From: an uncultured Clostridium sp.
GTDB taxonomy: Bacteria; Bacillota; Clostridia; Lachnospirales; Lachnospiraceae
NCBI GenBank assembly: GCA_900555045.1
Contig: USJW01000077.1
Location: forward strand, 1 to 22,518
DNA length: 22,518 nucleotides
Direction of reading: 5' to 3'
The first letter of the stretch is position 1. Each line of letters opens with the position of its first letter. A model generated the notes under the pieces. That model was not told the origin of the DNA, ran no database searches, and saw only the letters and a program-made list of their open reading frames with translations. This document shows, one piece after another, positions 21,764-22,518 of this stretch. The position numbers and the translations under genes were made by a program.

Positions 21764-22252
21764 ATGCAAAAAAAACAACTTTCTGTATTAGTACTAATTA
21801 TTTTATGCTTTTTATTAGGATGTAACAGAGAAACACCAAAAGATGAATCTCAACAAAATTATGAAGATGAATCTAATATTTCTAAAACAAATGGAGAAGA
21901 ACTTGTAAATATAAACAGTGAATTGTTAGGTTCGACTCCTTTTGATATCCAAATCGATAAAACAGCATTGCAGACTAGAAAAGAAACAGAAACAGAAGTT
22001 ACAATAAAGACAAATTTAACAGACTGGGGTTATACTGTTTCTTCTGAAAAAGGGAAAATATCTGATATAAATAAAAATTCATTCATATATATAGCACCTA
22101 AAGATGAGAGGGATGATACTATAAAAATACAATTATCGGACTATGAAAATGGCATATCATATGAATATACAATTCCACTTATTTTTGCGGGAAACAATGA
22201 ACATTCTTTAGATAAATTCAAGGAAAATCTTTCAAGATTACCTAATAGTTAG
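21764..22252 (+). CDS. cargo lipoprotein with Ig-like domain, unknown function
   Basis: 162 residues. The N-terminus is a lipoprotein signal: MQKKQ, a hydrophobic stretch and lipobox LLGC with Cys20. An acidic, Asn/Ser-rich linker runs to about 55. The rest (about 60-145) reads as a beta-sandwich: ETEVTIKTNLTDWGYTVSS, then NSFIYIAPKDERDDTIKIQL and a final strand YEYTIPLIF; the Y-x-AP..DTI arrangement is typical of bacterial Ig-like domains. It is expected on the outer membrane face, where it might alter surface recognition or exclude other elements. The ATG at 21764 follows AAAGGAG by 6 bases. Its A+T-rich codon use differs strongly from the ICE genes. Confidence 0.75.
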   Translation: MQKKQLSVLVLIILCFLLGCNRETPKDESQQNYEDESNISKTNGEELVNINSELLGSTPFDIQIDKTALQTRKETETEVTIKTNLTDWGYTVSSEKGKISDINKNSFIYIAPKDERDDTIKIQLSDYENGISYEYTIPLIFAGNNEHSLDKFKENLSRLPNS

Positions 22253-22335
22253 TAAAGAGTCGATAGACTAAAGTACCACCATCCTCTTTTATTTCAACTG
22301 AATATCCATCCCGCCGCACCGCAGCGGCACATGAA

Positions 22336-22369
22336 GCAGTAAATCCGAAAAAGATTTGCTGCTTTTTTT
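22336..22369 (+). terminator. intrinsic terminator after cargo genes
   Basis: GCAGTAAATC (22336-22345) pairs with GATTTGCTGC (22353-22362; one G-U pair), 7-base loop, then seven T (22363-22369). It would end the cargo transcript. Confidence 0.75.
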
Positions 22370-22404
22370 GCGTCCATTTTTGGCAAATTTCCAAAAGTTC
22401 CGTA

Positions 22405-22518
22405 TTAGACAGTGAAACCAAAAAAGGCTGCCATTTTTTTCAGACAGCGGGCAAAACGCAGCTTCCGAAACGCCTTATTGTCGGGAAAGACCGAGCCGCC
22501 GGAAAAGTTCTTGCCGGA
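22405..22518 (-). CDS. possible C-terminal end of a minus-strand protein, cut by window edge
   Basis: 38 codons without a stop from the window end down to a TAA at 22405-22407. The peptide contains FPDNKAFRKLRFARCLKKMAA and ends FFGFTV. The plus strand is also open over the same bases, so the coding case is weak. I do not recognise the family. A 27-codon frame starting at 22377 on the same strand overlaps the terminator and is not listed as a gene. Confidence 0.2.
   Translation of the reverse strand, partial: SGKNFSGGSVFPDNKAFRKLRFARCLKKMAAFFGFTV

Larger units (their letters stand above)
21178..22260. other. A+T-rich cargo insert interrupting maff2
   Basis: G+C content drops sharply compared with the ICE genes to the left and partly recovers after 22260. 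The block carries its own promoter, two genes for exported proteins, an inter-gene hairpin and a trailing terminator. No transposase, integrase or clear terminal repeats are visible. Boundaries are approximate. Confidence 0.55.
13914..22518. mobile_element. integrative conjugative element (CD1115/Maff2 type), left end; right end outside window
   Basis: The left boundary is inferred at about 13914, where homology of the UroD/MtaA-like gene stops. From there a plus-strand gene train typical of Clostridia ICEs follows: parA, parB, small genes, DUF6017 initiator-like, antirepressor-like, pcfB (DUF3801), virD4 and maff2. Coupling protein and PcfB show conjugative function. Type IV secretion ATPase, relaxase and recombinase genes are expected beyond the window. 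The last 1.1 kb before 22260 is an A+T-rich insert inside the element. Confidence 0.8.

Noticed and set aside
22294..22377. 27-residue minus-strand frame beginning MDAKKAANLF with several Cys
   Set aside because: It overlaps the intrinsic terminator of the cargo transcript and has no ribosome binding site; too short to support from sequence alone.

Overview
The window reads as chromosomal DNA of an anaerobic gut-type Bacillota, class Clostridia, most likely Lachnospiraceae. The reasons are the protein flavour, strong GGAGG ribosome binding sites, frequent TTG/GTG starts, and an integrative conjugative element (ICE) of the CD1115/Maff2 type known from Clostridioides difficile and relatives. 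The species cannot be named from the sequence. No rRNA, tRNA or CRISPR array is visible.

Left part (1-9140): an AbiEi/AbiEii type IV toxin-antitoxin pair, A+T-richer than its neighbours, ends at a bidirectional terminator. It faces a minus-strand set: a nitroreductase and Sel1-repeat operon with its own promoter, and a MATE exporter whose leader carries an intrinsic terminator. Plus-strand genes diverge from the MATE promoter: a small DUF6506-like protein, a metallophosphoesterase, and an 842-residue soluble hybrid histidine kinase with an NTF2/SnoaL-like N-terminus.

Middle (9184-13916, minus strand): one sugar-uptake operon in the order UroD/MtaA-like methyltransferase-type protein, lipoprotein solute-binding protein, two CUT1 permeases, GntR/FCD regulator. 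No ATPase gene is present. The first gene has lost its 5' part, and with it the operon promoter, because a mobile element sits at about 13914.

Right part (about 13914 to the window end, mainly plus strand): one end of an ICE. It carries ParA and ParB, two small unknown proteins, a winged-helix/DUF6017 replication-initiator-like protein, a BRO/KilAC antirepressor-like protein, another small protein that is a paralogue of the first one, PcfB (DUF3801), the VirD4 coupling protein and the start of Maff2. The initiator gene contains five exact-period 15-bp repeats followed directly by a very A+T-rich stretch, which looks like an iteron origin inside the gene. The parB gene contains a perfect 14-bp-arm palindrome, a parS candidate. 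Together with ParA/ParB these would form a self-contained replication and partition module. Several terminator-like hairpins punctuate this co-directional gene train.

Maff2 is cut after about 41 residues by an A+T-rich insert (about 21178-22260). The insert encodes a secreted Cys/His-rich protein that is frameshifted by one base, and an Ig-like lipoprotein. The element continues past the window, so its integrase, relaxase and right end are not seen.
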